Shown piece after piece: positions 30,465 to 40,024 of a stretch of DNA of 64,000 bases. This DNA comes from Sporolactobacillus pectinivorans (GTDB taxonomy: Bacteria; Bacillota; Bacilli; Bacillales; Sporolactobacillaceae). Under the pieces are notes generated by a model that saw only the letters and a list, made by a program, of their open reading frames with translations, did no database searches and was not told the origin of the DNA. Position 1 is the stretch's first letter. Each line of letters starts with the position of its first letter. Both the position numbers and the translations under genes were made by a program. The DNA is taken from contig NZ_NXGA01000001.1 of NCBI RefSeq assembly GCF_002802965.1, forward strand, positions 2,976,366 to 3,040,365, written 5' to 3'.

Positions 30465-30761
30465 TCAGGCTTCCTGAAGTGCCTCAACAGGATAAACGCT
30501 GACTCTTTTACGCTTGTGGCCAAATTTTTCAAATTTGACAACACCATCGGCTTTAGCAAAAAGCGTATCGTCCCCGCCGCGGCCTACATTGGTTCCCGGA
30601 TAAATTTTCGTTCCACGCTGGCGGTACAGAATCGAACCGCTCGTGACGTGCTGGCCATCCGCTCTTTTTGCGCCAAGACGCTTAGAGATTGAATCACGAC
30701 CGTTTTTTGTACTACCGACACCTTTTTTGGACGAGAAATACTGAAGATCAAGTTTCAACAT
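30465..30761 (-). CDS. rpmA: 50S ribosomal protein L27
   Basis: The 98-residue protein starts [21 protein letters not shown]. The first nine residues are the Firmicutes N-terminal extension that the protease Prp removes after the LQYF motif, exposing the SKKG end that reaches the peptidyl-transferase centre. AAAGGAGG precedes ATG 30761. The start overlaps the end of prp by 14 bases. Confidence 0.98.
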   Translation of the reverse strand: MLKLDLQYFSSKKGVGSTKNGRDSISKRLGAKRADGQHVTSGSILYRQRGTKIYPGTNVGRGGDDTLFAKADGVVKFEKFGHKRKRVSVYPVEALQEA

Positions 30762-31104
30762 GATCGGTACCTCCTTTATCGAAAATGTGAATATATTTTC
30801 CATACGACTCTTCAATTGTTTGCATCGAGACAAGCATCGCTTCCAGAATCAGCCGGGCTTCTCCGAGATCGCCAGCACCTGAATCCATCGGTAAGCTGCA
30901 CTGGAGAAATCCTCCGCCCGGTGATTGCCGGACTCTGAGCTCCACCGAAGTCAGTTTTTCAACCGCATTCAGGGCGCCAAAAGACACAGCCGAAACACCG
31001 GCGCACACAAGATCAAATCCGTGGGGACCGCTGCCTGCATGTCCCTCCATCAGAAATCCGGTAATTTTTCCACTGGAATCACGATCCACCTTGAGTGTGA
31101 TCAT
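30748..31104 (-). CDS. prp: Ribosomal-processing cysteine protease Prp (YsxB)
   Basis: The 118-residue protein has the catalytic pair His22 (EGHAGSG) and Cys34 ([10 protein letters not shown]) at the same positions as known Prp proteases. It cleaves the N-terminal extension of L27. It is encoded between L21 and L27 as in nearly all Firmicutes, consistent with the intact LQYF cleavage motif of the neighbouring rpmA. Confidence 0.95.
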   Translation of the reverse strand: MITLKVDRDSSGKITGFLMEGHAGSGPHGFDLVCAGVSAVSFGALNAVEKLTSVELRVRQSPGGGFLQCSLPMDSGAGDLGEARLILEAMLVSMQTIEESYGKYIHIFDKGGTDHVET

Positions 31105-31116
31105 GATGTATTGTCC

Positions 31117-31425
31117 TCAGGCATTGATCTTTTCGATGGTAACTTTCGTAAACGGCTGCCTGTGACCCTGTTTGCGGCGATAGTTCTTTCTTTTCTTGAA
31201 CTTGAAAACAATAATCTTTTTGTCGCGTCCCTGTTCAACGACTTTTGCTGTGACACTGGCTCCCTCGACCGTCGGTGTGCCCACTTTGGTATCGTCGCCG
31301 CCAACGAAAAGCACCTTGTCAAAAGTTACCGTTTCACCCGCTTCGGCTACAAGCTTTTCGACAAAGATCGACTGACCTTCCTCTACTTTCAATTGTTTGC
31401 CGCCTGTTTCAATGATTGCATACAT
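31117..31425 (-). CDS. rplU: 50S ribosomal protein L21
   Basis: The 102-residue protein has the standard N-terminus [18 protein letters not shown] and C-terminal [29 protein letters not shown] precedes the start. First gene of rplU-prp-rpmA, behind an L21-type leader. Confidence 0.98.
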   Translation of the reverse strand: MYAIIETGGKQLKVEEGQSIFVEKLVAEAGETVTFDKVLFVGGDDTKVGTPTVEGASVTAKVVEQGRDKKIIVFKFKKRKNYRRKQGHRQPFTKVTIEKINA

Positions 31426-31437
31426 GCTGATGCACCT

Positions 31438-31565
31438 CCTTCATTAATCTCAGACTCGCCGGGAAGGGCAGCCTGAAGGCATTTCCGGGCCTCAGCTTAA
31501 ATCGTTTGGCCCGCCCTTTCCGTGCGGTTGGAGCAAGAGGCTCCCCGTCTGTGTTATTTCAGACA
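31438..31565 (-). promoter_or_regulatory. Probable L21 (rplU) autoregulatory leader
   Basis: About 130 bases of GC-rich, self-complementary leader stand before rplU. Hairpins include GGGGAGCC/GGCTCC (31529-31547 area) and GGAAAGGGC/GCCCTTCC-type pairings. A structured ribosomal-protein leader is known at this position in Firmicutes (L21 leader). I infer identity from position and foldability, not from a covariance match. Confidence 0.62.
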
Positions 31566-31595
31566 ATAACATTTTATAATTTATCACAACCATAA

Positions 31596-32750
31596 TCAGC
31601 TGTCAATACTATTATCCCGTTTCCGCTGTGCCAGTACCCTGTCCTTCAGTCCGGTGCGCCGGCGCTTTCGCGTCAGTTCAACCAGTCCCATTTTTGTATA
31701 GCCAAACAGTTTAATCGTCGCCGGATCATCAGATACAGCGCCCATTAATGCAGTCAGCACTTCTTTTTCATATAAAGGATCGTTGAAGCGCAGAAAATCA
31801 ATAACAATCATGCCCCCGATTTCCCTGAGTCTGAGCTGGCGGGCAATTTCCCGGGCGGCATGAAGATTAATCTCAAGCGCCGTCTCGTCCCAGTTGATTC
31901 CCGTCGGTGCTGAGCCTGAATTCACATCAATTGCAGTCAGCGCCTCGGCATAATCAATGACCAGAGCAGCACCGCCGGGCAGGGGGACCTCAGGCTGCAT
32001 GGCAGAAGTATAAGCCCCGTTCAGTTCATGCAGGGCAAAAAGATCTGCCTGATACTGATACACAATTTCCACTCCCCCACTAAGGAATTCCTCGCCAAGA
32101 TTAATATTGCTGTAGATGGTGCAGTCGGATGGATTATGATTTTCATTTAAAATGGATTCAATAAAAGAGAACGGCCGGAAGATCACGCCCGGATGATCCA
32201 TGCCCTCTGCTTCTTTTTTTATTCTTTCCCATTGGAAACGTCCATTTTCGAACTCTGCAGCTATTTGTTCTGTATTCATCCGGGCAGCAAAGGTCCGGAT
32301 GATGGCCCCCTCCGGCGCTATGCACCAGTCTATCGCCTTTTTCCGCAATGCTTCACGTTCCGGTTCTTCGATCTGATGGGATACCGCGACATAGCTTCCC
32401 GATGGAAGGTAGATGACACCCTTGCTCACCACCTGGACCTGTTCCGTTAACTGTGCTGATTTGCCGTCCCGTTCTTCTTTCTCAATCTGAACAAGGCGGA
32501 GATCTCCAGGAACCGGGACTTCGGACAATGTTTTATCATGCGGCAAGAAGCCGCGTTTGCCGCAGCCAAGATCGAGAAACCATCCCATTTTACCTAGATG
32601 ACTTTTTCTGACTTTGCCGAGATAAAAATCACCTGCACAAATATTTTCTGATGAAAAGTAAAAGGACTGGACAACACCGCCATTCAGCATAGCAGCGCGC
32701 AGTCCCGACTTTTCTTTATCGACAACAACGGACAGTTTACCTTCGTGCAT
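31596..32750 (-). CDS. rng: Ribonuclease G/E-family endoribonuclease, short form
   Basis: A 384-residue RNase E/G-type nuclease. The S1-like segment FYLGKVRKSHLGKMGWFLDLGCGKRGFLP is near residue 40. The catalytic metal-binding aspartates lie in LTAIDVNSGS and GGMIVIDFLRF. The signature KMGLVELTRKRRR is near the end. The chain stops about 20 residues later, so the CPxCxG zinc-link that joins dimers in proteobacterial RNase G/E is absent. ATG 32750 with GAGGTGG upstream. B. subtilis relies on RNase Y instead, though other Bacillales keep a homologue next to rplU. Confidence 0.9.
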   Translation of the reverse strand: MHEGKLSVVVDKEKSGLRAAMLNGGVVQSFYFSSENICAGDFYLGKVRKSHLGKMGWFLDLGCGKRGFLPHDKTLSEVPVPGDLRLVQIEKEERDGKSAQLTEQVQVVSKGVIYLPSGSYVAVSHQIEEPEREALRKKAIDWCIAPEGAIIRTFAARMNTEQIAAEFENGRFQWERIKKEAEGMDHPGVIFRPFSFIESILNENHNPSDCTIYSNINLGEEFLSGGVEIVYQYQADLFALHELNGAYTSAMQPEVPLPGGAALVIDYAEALTAIDVNSGSAPTGINWDETALEINLHAAREIARQLRLREIGGMIVIDFLRFNDPLYEKEVLTALMGAVSDDPATIKLFGYTKMGLVELTRKRRRTGLKDRVLAQRKRDNSIDS

Positions 32751-32821
32751 CAGTCCACCTCGTATTCGGAACACTGCACACATTATCGCAAATCTGCGAT
32801 GAGGATGCAATGTCGCATCCT

Positions 32822-33673
32822 TCAGCCTATGCTGTTTTTGCAGTCCTCAAGCGTGCCATCCGTGCGCCCCTGGAAAAAATCTAAAGTGAGATGCCGGTCA
32901 TCAAAGAATAAATCGTCACGGCCTTCAACGTAAATGAGATGATCCGTATTTTTATAGAACTTTGAGAAAACCGCAACCAGTGGCGTATCAGGTTTAAAGG
33001 ATAGACTCCTGATTCTCGGGCTGGGTCTAACCCGCGCCGAAAGTGCCAGCAGGAATCTCATGAAGTGCAGCGGAATCGCCTGGCGTTCTTTATATATGGA
33101 TAAAGCGATAAAAGACAGGACAAGCCATAGATTAACTGATAAAGGATAGAAAAAAGCAAGCATCATGCTTGAGGCGATCAGCGCCATAAAAGAAAAAAAG
33201 AGAACGCGTTTATAAGCCAGCCTGAACGGGTAAATTTTCTGCAGGCAAAGGTGAAGCAGCCTTCCGCCATCCAAAGGCCAGACGGGAAGCAGATTAAAGA
33301 CCAGAATAGCCATATTCTGATTATAAAAAATTTCCTGCTGCTGCGCACCCCAGAAGGGTAGCGGCACAATCAGAAAAGCGAGCGCCGCAAGACAAATATT
33401 CTGGAAAGGGCCGGCTAAAATGACAATAAGATCCTTCCAGAATGGATGTTCCTCGCTTTCATCAATTTTTGCCACGCCCCCAAAGGGGAGCAGCTCAATT
33501 TTTTCCACGTTCCACCCCATCAGGGATGCTGCTGCGGCGTGCCCGCATTCATGAATCAGCACGATTGAAAAAGCAATGACCGTCTCCCAAAGATGCCCGG
33601 TGATCATACCTGCCGCAATGACGAGCCAGAAAACAGGGTGGATGCTGATTTTAGAAAATAAAACCCTAATCAA
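32822..33673 (-). CDS. spoIVFB: SpoIVFB sporulation intramembrane metalloprotease
   Basis: The 283-residue M50 site-2 protease has HECGHA (zinc ligands and catalytic Glu, about residue 42), the third ligand in NLLPVWPLDGGRLLH (about 137), about six membrane segments and a C-terminal CBS-like cytoplasmic part. In B. subtilis it cleaves pro-sigma-K in the outer forespore membrane. TTG start at 33673 with AGGTG upstream; it overlaps the spoIVFA stop by 8 bases. Confidence 0.94.
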   Translation of the reverse strand: MIRVLFSKISIHPVFWLVIAAGMITGHLWETVIAFSIVLIHECGHAAAASLMGWNVEKIELLPFGGVAKIDESEEHPFWKDLIVILAGPFQNICLAALAFLIVPLPFWGAQQQEIFYNQNMAILVFNLLPVWPLDGGRLLHLCLQKIYPFRLAYKRVLFFSFMALIASSMMLAFFYPLSVNLWLVLSFIALSIYKERQAIPLHFMRFLLALSARVRPSPRIRSLSFKPDTPLVAVFSKFYKNTDHLIYVEGRDDLFFDDRHLTLDFFQGRTDGTLEDCKNSIG

Positions 33674-34451
33674 AAGACATCACCTGAATGGGATCGATGA
33701 ATTTTTCCCCCTTCTTCAATGCAAAATAGAAAGTTCCATTTTTGCCTCCCGATGTTGTACCGATCACTTGCCCCTGCTTTACCTCGTCATAAACTTTGAC
33801 ATTGGTCTTGTCCAGTTTCCCATACCATGATTCGTCATTTCCTTTATGCTGAATGATCACCGTTACACCTGTATTTGCTTTTTTACCGACAAACACAACC
33901 AGTCCATCCTTAACTGCTTTAACCGCTGAATGCGAAGATGTTTTAACGGTTACGCCGTTGGTTTTGGTGCTGTAAGGATCGGTCACTTGTCCGCTAACCG
34001 GTTCCGCAAAGTTCGGATCATGGTTTTGGGTTGTTGAAGTACCCTGAGTTCCTGTCGATTTTCCGCTGTTCTGGACGCCCGGAACAGGCAAAAAGCTGAT
34101 CGGATTTCCAAAGTTCTTCTCATACCAGGATGATACTGCAGCAAATTGAAATTCTTGAGTCATCGTAGTTTCAATCGATTTTCTGAGCGGTTGAAACGCA
34201 GTACTGTTATTTGTTTCAATCCAATAAGCCGAACCAAAGAGCAGGCTGGCGATCGCACACTGGATCATAAAACGTCTACCCGGATTTCCCGGAATCTTGC
34301 GGCCGGGTTCCATATCTTTTTCTGCGCCGTAGCGGTCATGATTATTCGGGTAATCCGGGTATTGATTCTGGCTGGTCCGCCCCCCAATCATTCTCAGTTT
34401 TCTATTTTTCCTGTCATCGTGCCTTCTTTTATATTCCTCAAATGCAGCCAT
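33666..34451 (-). CDS. spoIVFA: SpoIVFA-like regulator of SpoIVFB (degenerate M23 domain)
   Basis: The 261-residue protein has a charged cytoplasmic N-terminus (about 1-60), one membrane segment (FMIQCAIASLLFGSAYWI) and an extracytoplasmic LytM/M23-like domain (about 165-261). The domain fold motifs are seen (VIIQHKGNDESWYGKL, GTTSGGKNGTFYFALKKG), but the HxH and other zinc ligands of active peptidases are missing, as in SpoIVFA, which holds SpoIVFB inactive until signalled. Coupled to spoIVFB. Confidence 0.87.
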   Translation of the reverse strand: MAAFEEYKRRHDDRKNRKLRMIGGRTSQNQYPDYPNNHDRYGAEKDMEPGRKIPGNPGRRFMIQCAIASLLFGSAYWIETNNSTAFQPLRKSIETTMTQEFQFAAVSSWYEKNFGNPISFLPVPGVQNSGKSTGTQGTSTTQNHDPNFAEPVSGQVTDPYSTKTNGVTVKTSSHSAVKAVKDGLVVFVGKKANTGVTVIIQHKGNDESWYGKLDKTNVKVYDEVKQGQVIGTTSGGKNGTFYFALKKGEKFIDPIQVMSFD

Positions 34452-34518
34452 GGTTTTCCCCCATCCCCGCTTGTCCTTTTATAAAATCATATGCGGTGAA
34501 GGCGAATTTATGAAACAC

Positions 34519-34556
34519 AAAAAAGAGGCTCTTTAGATTCCAGCCTCTTAAAAAAA
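34519..34556 (-). terminator. Intrinsic terminator of minCD
   Basis: GAGGCT/AGCCTC stem, flanked on both sides by A/T runs; the minus strand ends TTTTTT. Confidence 0.85.
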
Positions 34557-34607
34557 GATATTATTTTTGTCACAAACTGAGACCAAACAAAAAATTAAAC
34601 CAATTAA

Positions 34608-35405
34608 TTACCTCATGCCGAGAAGGCTCTTGAATTTATGAAAAAAACCGCCTTTTTCTTCAATAGCCATTAATGGAACAGTTTCTCCAAGAATACGCCT
34701 GCCAATATTCCTGTAGGCCTGAGACGCTTTAGAATTTGGGTTTAAGGCAATCGGCTCTCCTTTATTAGATGACGAAATCACATCTTCGTCGTCCAGGACG
34801 ATGCCCAGAAGATCTATGGCCAGAATATTCATGATCTCATCGATTTCCAGCATACCGCCATTTTTCAGCATATGCTGGCGAATCCGATTAATGATCAGGC
34901 GAGGTGGGGTAATTTGTTTTTCCTGTTCCAAGAGGCCTATGATCCGATCGGCGTCACGAACAGAGGAAATTTCCGGTGTGGTGACAACAATTGCATGATC
35001 AGCGCCTGCCACTGCATTTCGAAAACCGCGTTCAATTCCAGCAGGACAGTCAATGATCACGTAATCGAAGTCCGCTTTAAGTTCATCAACCATTTTTTTC
35101 AACTCTTCGGGCTTAACTGCCAGTTTGTCAGTGGTTTGCGCCGCAGGAAGCATACTGAGGGATTCAAACCGCTTGTCCTTGACCAGAGCCTGGCTCAATT
35201 TGCATCGTCCGTTCGCCACGTCAACCAGATCATAAATGATGCGATTTTCAAGGCCCATCACGACGTCCAGATTGCGCAGCCCAATATCGGTATCCACAAG
35301 GCAGACTTTCTTTCCCTGAAGAGCCAATACCGTGCCGATATTTGCCGATGTCGTTGTTTTGCCGACACCGCCCTTGCCTGAAGTTATGACGATTGCTTCC
35401 CCCAT
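34608..35405 (-). CDS. minD: Septum-site determining ATPase MinD
   Basis: The 265-residue deviant Walker A ATPase has TSGKGGVGKTT at the N-terminus, the DYVIIDCPAGIERGF Walker B region, and a C-terminal amphipathic membrane-targeting helix (FFHKFKSLLGMR). With MinC it blocks FtsZ assembly near poles. The start at 35405 follows AGAGGGG; the frame is open 9 bases upstream. Confidence 0.97.
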   Translation of the reverse strand: MGEAIVITSGKGGVGKTTTSANIGTVLALQGKKVCLVDTDIGLRNLDVVMGLENRIIYDLVDVANGRCKLSQALVKDKRFESLSMLPAAQTTDKLAVKPEELKKMVDELKADFDYVIIDCPAGIERGFRNAVAGADHAIVVTTPEISSVRDADRIIGLLEQEKQITPPRLIINRIRQHMLKNGGMLEIDEIMNILAIDLLGIVLDDEDVISSSNKGEPIALNPNSKASQAYRNIGRRILGETVPLMAIEEKGGFFHKFKSLLGMR

Positions 35406-35432
35406 CGAGAACACCCCTCTGTGTATTGAGTT

Positions 35433-36125
35433 TTACGATTGTGCAAACATGACAGGCAGATCCCGCTGCTTCAAAACAGTCTGGAGCCTGTCAATTACAA
35501 TTTTATCAAGTGAAGGATCAGCATAGGCGCATTCCAGTACATGATCATTTTTCAGTTCATCCATTGGTTCTTCCTCAGTGCGGCTGATCCGTTTTCCGAT
35601 TCTCAGTTGTGTCGGTTTCATGATCGAAGCGATAATGACAGCATTCTTTTCATCATCAGAGGTGCCCGCACATGCAATGCCGCGCAGTGCCCCAAGAACA
35701 TATACATTGCCGGTCGCTGACACCGTTCCACCGGGATTCACATCGCCGATCAGGAGAAGATTTCCCTCAATACAAAGAACTTGTCCCGAACGAACCACAC
35801 GGGCCACCGATACCAGTCTCTCCTTCACACGTTTCTTTTCAAATTCCTTAACAGTCATCACATTTGATTCAATTGATTCAACTTGGAGGCGATCAAAGGA
35901 ACGAACCACGTCAATCAACTCTGATCGCTGAGACTCACTGATATAGCGGTTTCCCGTCTGGACTTTAACCGAGATTATCGGGCCATCCTTGTAAAGATGG
36001 CGATTGACCGACAGCTTCTCCTTTAGCTCATCGATCAGCGCATCATACGCGCATGTTTCATCCATCACGAGAACAAGGCCGTCTTTTCTGCCTTTCATCG
36101 TAACGAGTGGCTGGCTGTCAGACAT
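35433..36125 (-). CDS. minC: Septum-site determining protein MinC
   Basis: The 230-residue division inhibitor has a divergent N-terminal FtsZ-interacting domain (about 1-105) and the conserved C-terminal beta-helix that binds MinD (VVRSGQVLCIEGNLLLIGDVNPGGTVSATGNVYVLG). The ATG at 36125 follows GAGGTGA; 27 bases upstream of minD. Confidence 0.96.
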   Translation of the reverse strand: MSDSQPLVTMKGRKDGLVLVMDETCAYDALIDELKEKLSVNRHLYKDGPIISVKVQTGNRYISESQRSELIDVVRSFDRLQVESIESNVMTVKEFEKKRVKERLVSVARVVRSGQVLCIEGNLLLIGDVNPGGTVSATGNVYVLGALRGIACAGTSDDEKNAVIIASIMKPTQLRIGKRISRTEEEPMDELKNDHVLECAYADPSLDKIVIDRLQTVLKQRDLPVMFAQS

Positions 36126-36209
36126 GGGAATCATTCACCTCAATATGTTTGATATTCAATAAAGAATGCTGAAAATCCTTCTCTTATTTTTCCTAAGTTT
36201 CTATGAAAA

Positions 36210-36428
36210 TAAAGAAAACTTGGCAAAGCCAAGCCTCTGGCGCAGGCTGAGCCTTAGTTGTGATGGTCATGGATGGCCTGCCGAACATGCCACAGAACGT
36301 ACTTCCGCAGGATGCTGTGACTTCGACGTTGTGCACAGAACGTGCACGTTCTCAGTTGAAGATCTGATGTCTGTTCGGCCACTTAACTTTAATCCCTTAA
36401 ATTTTTATATTTTATTAAAGTGTAAGAA
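36210..36428 (+). repeat. Structured interspersed repeat, family A copy 3, carrying a family B-like insert
   Basis: The left part (36210-36290) matches the A copies at 465 and 2803. The outer GCCGAACAT stem is interrupted by about 80 bases (36291-36370) that match 19717-19795 of the family B element. The insert includes CTTCGAC/GTTGAAG (36321-36327 with 36355-36361) enclosing GTGCAC-AGAAC-GTGCAC (36331-36347). The right part resumes with GTTCGGCC and an AT-rich A-family end. It lies between minC and mreD, about 70 bases upstream of minC. Confidence 0.85.
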
Positions 36429-36488
36429 AAGTTTCTGAGAAACCCTTCACAATCTAAAAATTCGCAGGTAACAGCCACAGAAGGCCCG

Positions 36489-37007
36489 CTATCTATTTAC
36501 ATCCGTTTCCCTTATTGACGTTAGAAAGCTCCGGAAGGGCAAATAGACAATCAGCGCAAAAACAGCATTCAGGCCAAGGGTCGCCGGTATGCGCCATTGT
36601 AGTAATTCATTAAGCGACTGATGTGTCAGTCCAATCATAACATAAATCAGATAGACCTCTGTCTGGAGGAAAAACACGCCAAAAGCAGTCAGAACAAGCG
36701 TCATCACCGCATTCATGTTAACCCATCTCGACAAAGAATAGGTAACATACACAGCAAGTCCCATGCTGAATCCATACACACCGATAACGGAAGTATAGAC
36801 CAAATCGGTCAACAAGCCAAAGATAATAGCGTAACTGATGCCCCACTGCTCATCAGCGAAAAATGCCACCATGAGAAGAAGCACAAACAAAAAATTGGGA
36901 ATCATTTGAATATGTCCCCAATTTTCATAAGGAAAAATGTACATCATAATTGTTCCTTCTAATAGGAAAGCGAGAAACAGAAAGATAAAAAGTTTGAATT
37001 GCTTCAT
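36489..37007 (-). CDS. mreD: Rod shape-determining protein MreD
   Basis: The 172-residue hydrophobic protein has about five to six membrane segments and a short charged C-terminus. Sequence is weakly conserved in this family, and the call rests on topology (start KQFKLFIFLFLAFLLEGT) and on following mreB-mreC. ATG 37007 lies 5 bases after the mreC stop. Confidence 0.93.
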   Translation of the reverse strand: MKQFKLFIFLFLAFLLEGTIMMYIFPYENWGHIQMIPNFLFVLLLMVAFFADEQWGISYAIIFGLLTDLVYTSVIGVYGFSMGLAVYVTYSLSRWVNMNAVMTLVLTAFGVFFLQTEVYLIYVMIGLTHQSLNELLQWRIPATLGLNAVFALIVYLPFRSFLTSIRETDVNR

Positions 37008-37012
37008 AGTTT

Positions 37013-37864
37013 TTACCCCCCCGCGCCCGTGGAACTTTTTTTAATAATTATGACATAGTTTATATTATTGAGATTTGCTGAAGGCTGCACTTCGGCCGAC
37101 TGAGTCAGTCCATATTGATCTGTTGAGACGGACGTGATTTTCCCAATCATCAGGCCGTCGGGATACGTGCTGCTCAAACTTGAAGTGGTAACGATCTGGC
37201 CTTTCTTAACATTGGCCTTAATCGGTATCTTCTGAAACAGCAGCACACCCTTATTCGGGTCATATCCTTCGACCATTCCGTAAGTTTGCGTGTTTTGGAT
37301 GATTGCCGAGATTTGATTCATATTTTGCGAGTTGGAAATCAACGATACCTTGCTGGTGAAGTTCCCAACGCTGGAAATACTGCCAACCAGGCCGTCTGAA
37401 GTTTCAACCGGCATTCCGGCAGTAATTCCGTTGACACGCCCCTTGTCAACAGTCAGTAACTGATTCCACTGGTCAGGTGAACGATCTATAACTGTTGCCG
37501 GATATTTTTTATAGCCCAAAGGATCTGGGGAATTTTCAATATTGAGCAGCCGTTTCATTTCGTTATATCGCTGCGATAGGTCCCTGTTTTGCTGTTCGAC
37601 TCTTGCATAATCTGCAAGATTTGCCTTAAGTTCCCTATTTTCCACGTATGCATTTTTTATATCACTGACATTCTGAAAGAAACCCGCTACATATTGAGCG
37701 GGTACATTAACCACATATTGGAACGACCCCACTGTATCCTGAACAAATTGTTCCGGCCAGCTCGAGCGGTTCCCCTGCCGCAGTGAATAACTGATCAGGG
37801 CGATCAGAATGATAAGGCTCATGAGCAGCACAATAAGTTTTTTATTTGAAAAAAATGAAGGCAT
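37013..37864 (-). CDS. mreC: Cell shape-determining protein MreC
   Basis: The 283-residue bitopic protein has an N-terminal membrane segment (LIVLLMSLIILIALISYSL), a coiled coil (about 75-105) and a periplasmic-type double beta-barrel domain (VIDRSPDQWNQLLTVDKGRVNGI, then MPVETSDGLVGSIS). It connects MreB filaments to wall synthases. Confidence 0.96.
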   Translation of the reverse strand: MPSFFSNKKLIVLLMSLIILIALISYSLRQGNRSSWPEQFVQDTVGSFQYVVNVPAQYVAGFFQNVSDIKNAYVENRELKANLADYARVEQQNRDLSQRYNEMKRLLNIENSPDPLGYKKYPATVIDRSPDQWNQLLTVDKGRVNGITAGMPVETSDGLVGSISSVGNFTSKVSLISNSQNMNQISAIIQNTQTYGMVEGYDPNKGVLLFQKIPIKANVKKGQIVTTSSLSSTYPDGLMIGKITSVSTDQYGLTQSAEVQPSANLNNINYVIIIKKSSTGAGG

Positions 37865-37899
37865 AGAGACACCTGCTAATCCATCACAAATTGATTTAC

Positions 37900-37942
37900 T
37901 ATAGGGTGTTCGAAGAGTAACCGAATAATCAGCGACGAATCC
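37900..37942 (-). repeat. Family B end fragment (inverted orientation)
   Basis: GGGTGTTCGAAGAGTAACCGAATAATCAGCGACGAATCCC is the reverse complement, with few changes, of the right end of the long element at 19541-19860. Only one end is present. It lies in the mreB-mreC gap. Confidence 0.7.
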
Positions 37943-38007
37943 CTTTGCTGGCTTGTTTCTTCTTCGTCACCTTTTCGAACAGACTCAATAACAGTATAAT
38001 GGTATTT

Positions 38008-39051
38008 TTATTTTCTGTTAGAAGACGCGCTAAATCTTGATTTTGAACGGAAAAGATGTATATTTTCCAAAGAACGCCCGGTGCCAATAGCAACGCAATC
38101 CAATGGATTCTCGGCAACAATTACCGGCATCTTGGTTTCATCGCTCAGCAAGTGATCGAGGTTGTTCAGGAGCGCACCCCCACCTGTCAGCACAATACCC
38201 CGATCCATAATGTCCGCAGCCAGTTCAGGGGGCGTCTGCTCAAGGGTCACTTTGACAGCTTCAACAATTTGCCCGACGGTATCTTTCAAGGCTGAAGCCA
38301 CTTCTTTTCCAGTCACTTCAATTGTTTTTGGAAGTCCGGTAAGAAGATCCCGGCCCCGGATATCCATTGTTTCACCTTCGACAGAATCTGAGACGCCGGC
38401 CGATCCGACCTCAATCTTCAGCGTTTCCGCCGTTCTTTCGCCAATCATCAGGTTATATGTTTTCTTGATGTACTGAACAATCGCTTCGTCCATGTCATCC
38501 CCGGCAACGCGGATCGATTGACTGGTTACAATGCCGCCCAGCGAGATAATGGCAACTTCCGTTGTTCCGCCCCCGATATCGACAACCATGCTTCCCGTTG
38601 GCTCCCAGACTGGCAGATCCGCGCCCACCGCGGCAGCAAATGGCTCTTCAATCGTATAAGCCTCGCGGGCACCCGCCTGCTTTGTTGCGTCCTCCACAGC
38701 CCTTTTTTCAACTGCAGTAATTCCTGACGGCACACAAACCATAACATTAGGTTTGCGCGAAAAGATTGAGCGCTGTTTCTGCGCTTCATTAATAAAATAT
38801 TTCATCATTGTTGCGGTCGTATCAAAATCGGCAATAACTCCGTCCTTCATCGGACGCACAGCAACAATGTTTCCCGGCGTTCTTCCGATCATATTCTTTG
38901 CAGGGGTACCGACCGCTTCAATAAGACCCGTATCAGTATGCAGAGCCACGACAGACGGTTCGCGAACAACGACCCCTTTTCCTTTAACATATACAAGCGT
39001 GTTCGCCGTACCCAGATCAATCCCCATATCTCTTGAAAATCCGCCAAACAT
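38008..39051 (-). CDS. mreB: Rod shape-determining actin homologue MreB
   Basis: The 347-residue protein has [17 protein letters not shown] (phosphate 1), [18 protein letters not shown] (phosphate 2) and [15 protein letters not shown] (adenosine motif), all intact. Slightly longer than B. subtilis MreB because of a polar C-terminal tail ([12 protein letters not shown]). AAGGGAG before the ATG. Directs lateral wall synthesis with MreC and MreD. Confidence 0.97.
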   Translation of the reverse strand: MFGGFSRDMGIDLGTANTLVYVKGKGVVVREPSVVALHTDTGLIEAVGTPAKNMIGRTPGNIVAVRPMKDGVIADFDTTATMMKYFINEAQKQRSIFSRKPNVMVCVPSGITAVEKRAVEDATKQAGAREAYTIEEPFAAAVGADLPVWEPTGSMVVDIGGGTTEVAIISLGGIVTSQSIRVAGDDMDEAIVQYIKKTYNLMIGERTAETLKIEVGSAGVSDSVEGETMDIRGRDLLTGLPKTIEVTGKEVASALKDTVGQIVEAVKVTLEQTPPELAADIMDRGIVLTGGGALLNNLDHLLSDETKMPVIVAENPLDCVAIGTGRSLENIHLFRSKSRFSASSNRK

Positions 39052-39204
39052 CTATGTAATCTCCCTTCAAGTTGCAGAACTCATAAAATTAATTATATCT
39101 TACTTAACACTAAAATTATAGTGGGTGTTTCAGGAAGTATGCAAAAATCATTTCCCGTTTATCCGTATTTCACTGTTTCCATCGTTCATTCCATCGTATA
39201 ATTT

Positions 39205-39891
39205 CTACATCATACCCTTTTGTTTCAGGCTCGTGAACTTTCTGTCACCGATCACAATGTGGTCCAGGACTTCGACACCGAGCATTTTCCCGCACGAAAC
39301 CAACCTTTTGGTCACGTCAATATCCTCCCGGCTGGGTGCAGGATCGCCGGATGGATGATTATGGAAGCAGATCATTGCCGCAGCAGAATAGCGGACCGCT
39401 TCTTTGAATATTTCGCGGGGGTGAACAATAGAAGAATTCAGGCTGCCGATAAAAATCGTTGATTTATGAAGCACCTGGTTCTTTGTATTGAGAAACAGTA
39501 CCACAAAATGTTCTTGTTTGAGCGAGCGCATCTCCTCCATGACAAAGTTTGCCCCATCTTCAGGAGATCTGATCGTGTACCGTGAATCGCGCGGAAGCCT
39601 GACCATCCGGTTCCCGATTTCAAAACTGGCCAGCAGTTGAACAGCTTTAGCTCTTCCGATACCCTTTATTTTTTCAAGTTCTTCAACACTCGCCTCTTTA
39701 AGAAAATCCATCCCACCAAAATGGCTAATCAGCCTCTCGGACAATTGAAGGACAGATTCGCATCTTGAGCCGGAACGAAGAATGATCGCAATCAGTTCCT
39801 GATTAGAAAGTGCACCTGCGCCATCCAGCATCAGCCGCTCACGAGGCCGATCAGCATCCGGAACATCCTTCATCATGACATGGTTTTTCAA
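39205..39891 (-). CDS. radC: RadC-family (UPF0758) JAMM-domain protein
   Basis: About 229 residues. An N-terminal helix-hairpin-helix part (LEKIKGIGRAKAVQLLASFE) is followed by an MPN/JAMM domain with the metal motif CFHNHPSGDPAPSREDIDVTKRL. The exact DNA-related function is unresolved. TTG 39891 has GGGGGGA 6 bases upstream and is preferred over the ATG at 39951. Located upstream of mreB as in B. subtilis. Confidence 0.92.
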   Translation of the reverse strand: MKNHVMMKDVPDADRPRERLMLDGAGALSNQELIAIILRSGSRCESVLQLSERLISHFGGMDFLKEASVEELEKIKGIGRAKAVQLLASFEIGNRMVRLPRDSRYTIRSPEDGANFVMEEMRSLKQEHFVVLFLNTKNQVLHKSTIFIGSLNSSIVHPREIFKEAVRYSAAAMICFHNHPSGDPAPSREDIDVTKRLVSCGKMLGVEVLDHIVIGDRKFTSLKQKGMM

Positions 39892-40024
39892 TTTAATTCC
39901 CCCCTGATTTGCAGCCGGTAAAACTGCCTGATTGCACGTTTTCATAAACATAACGTTTTTCGGCTTTTATTGCAGAGGGGAAAAATCGAAAAATCAACTT
40001 GTCGGGAACTGTCTTTTACTATTT

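Noticed and set aside
37929..38120. 63-codon ORF on the minus strand at the end of mreB
   Set aside because: It overlaps the mreB 3' end in another frame and part of a family B fragment, and has no ribosome site.
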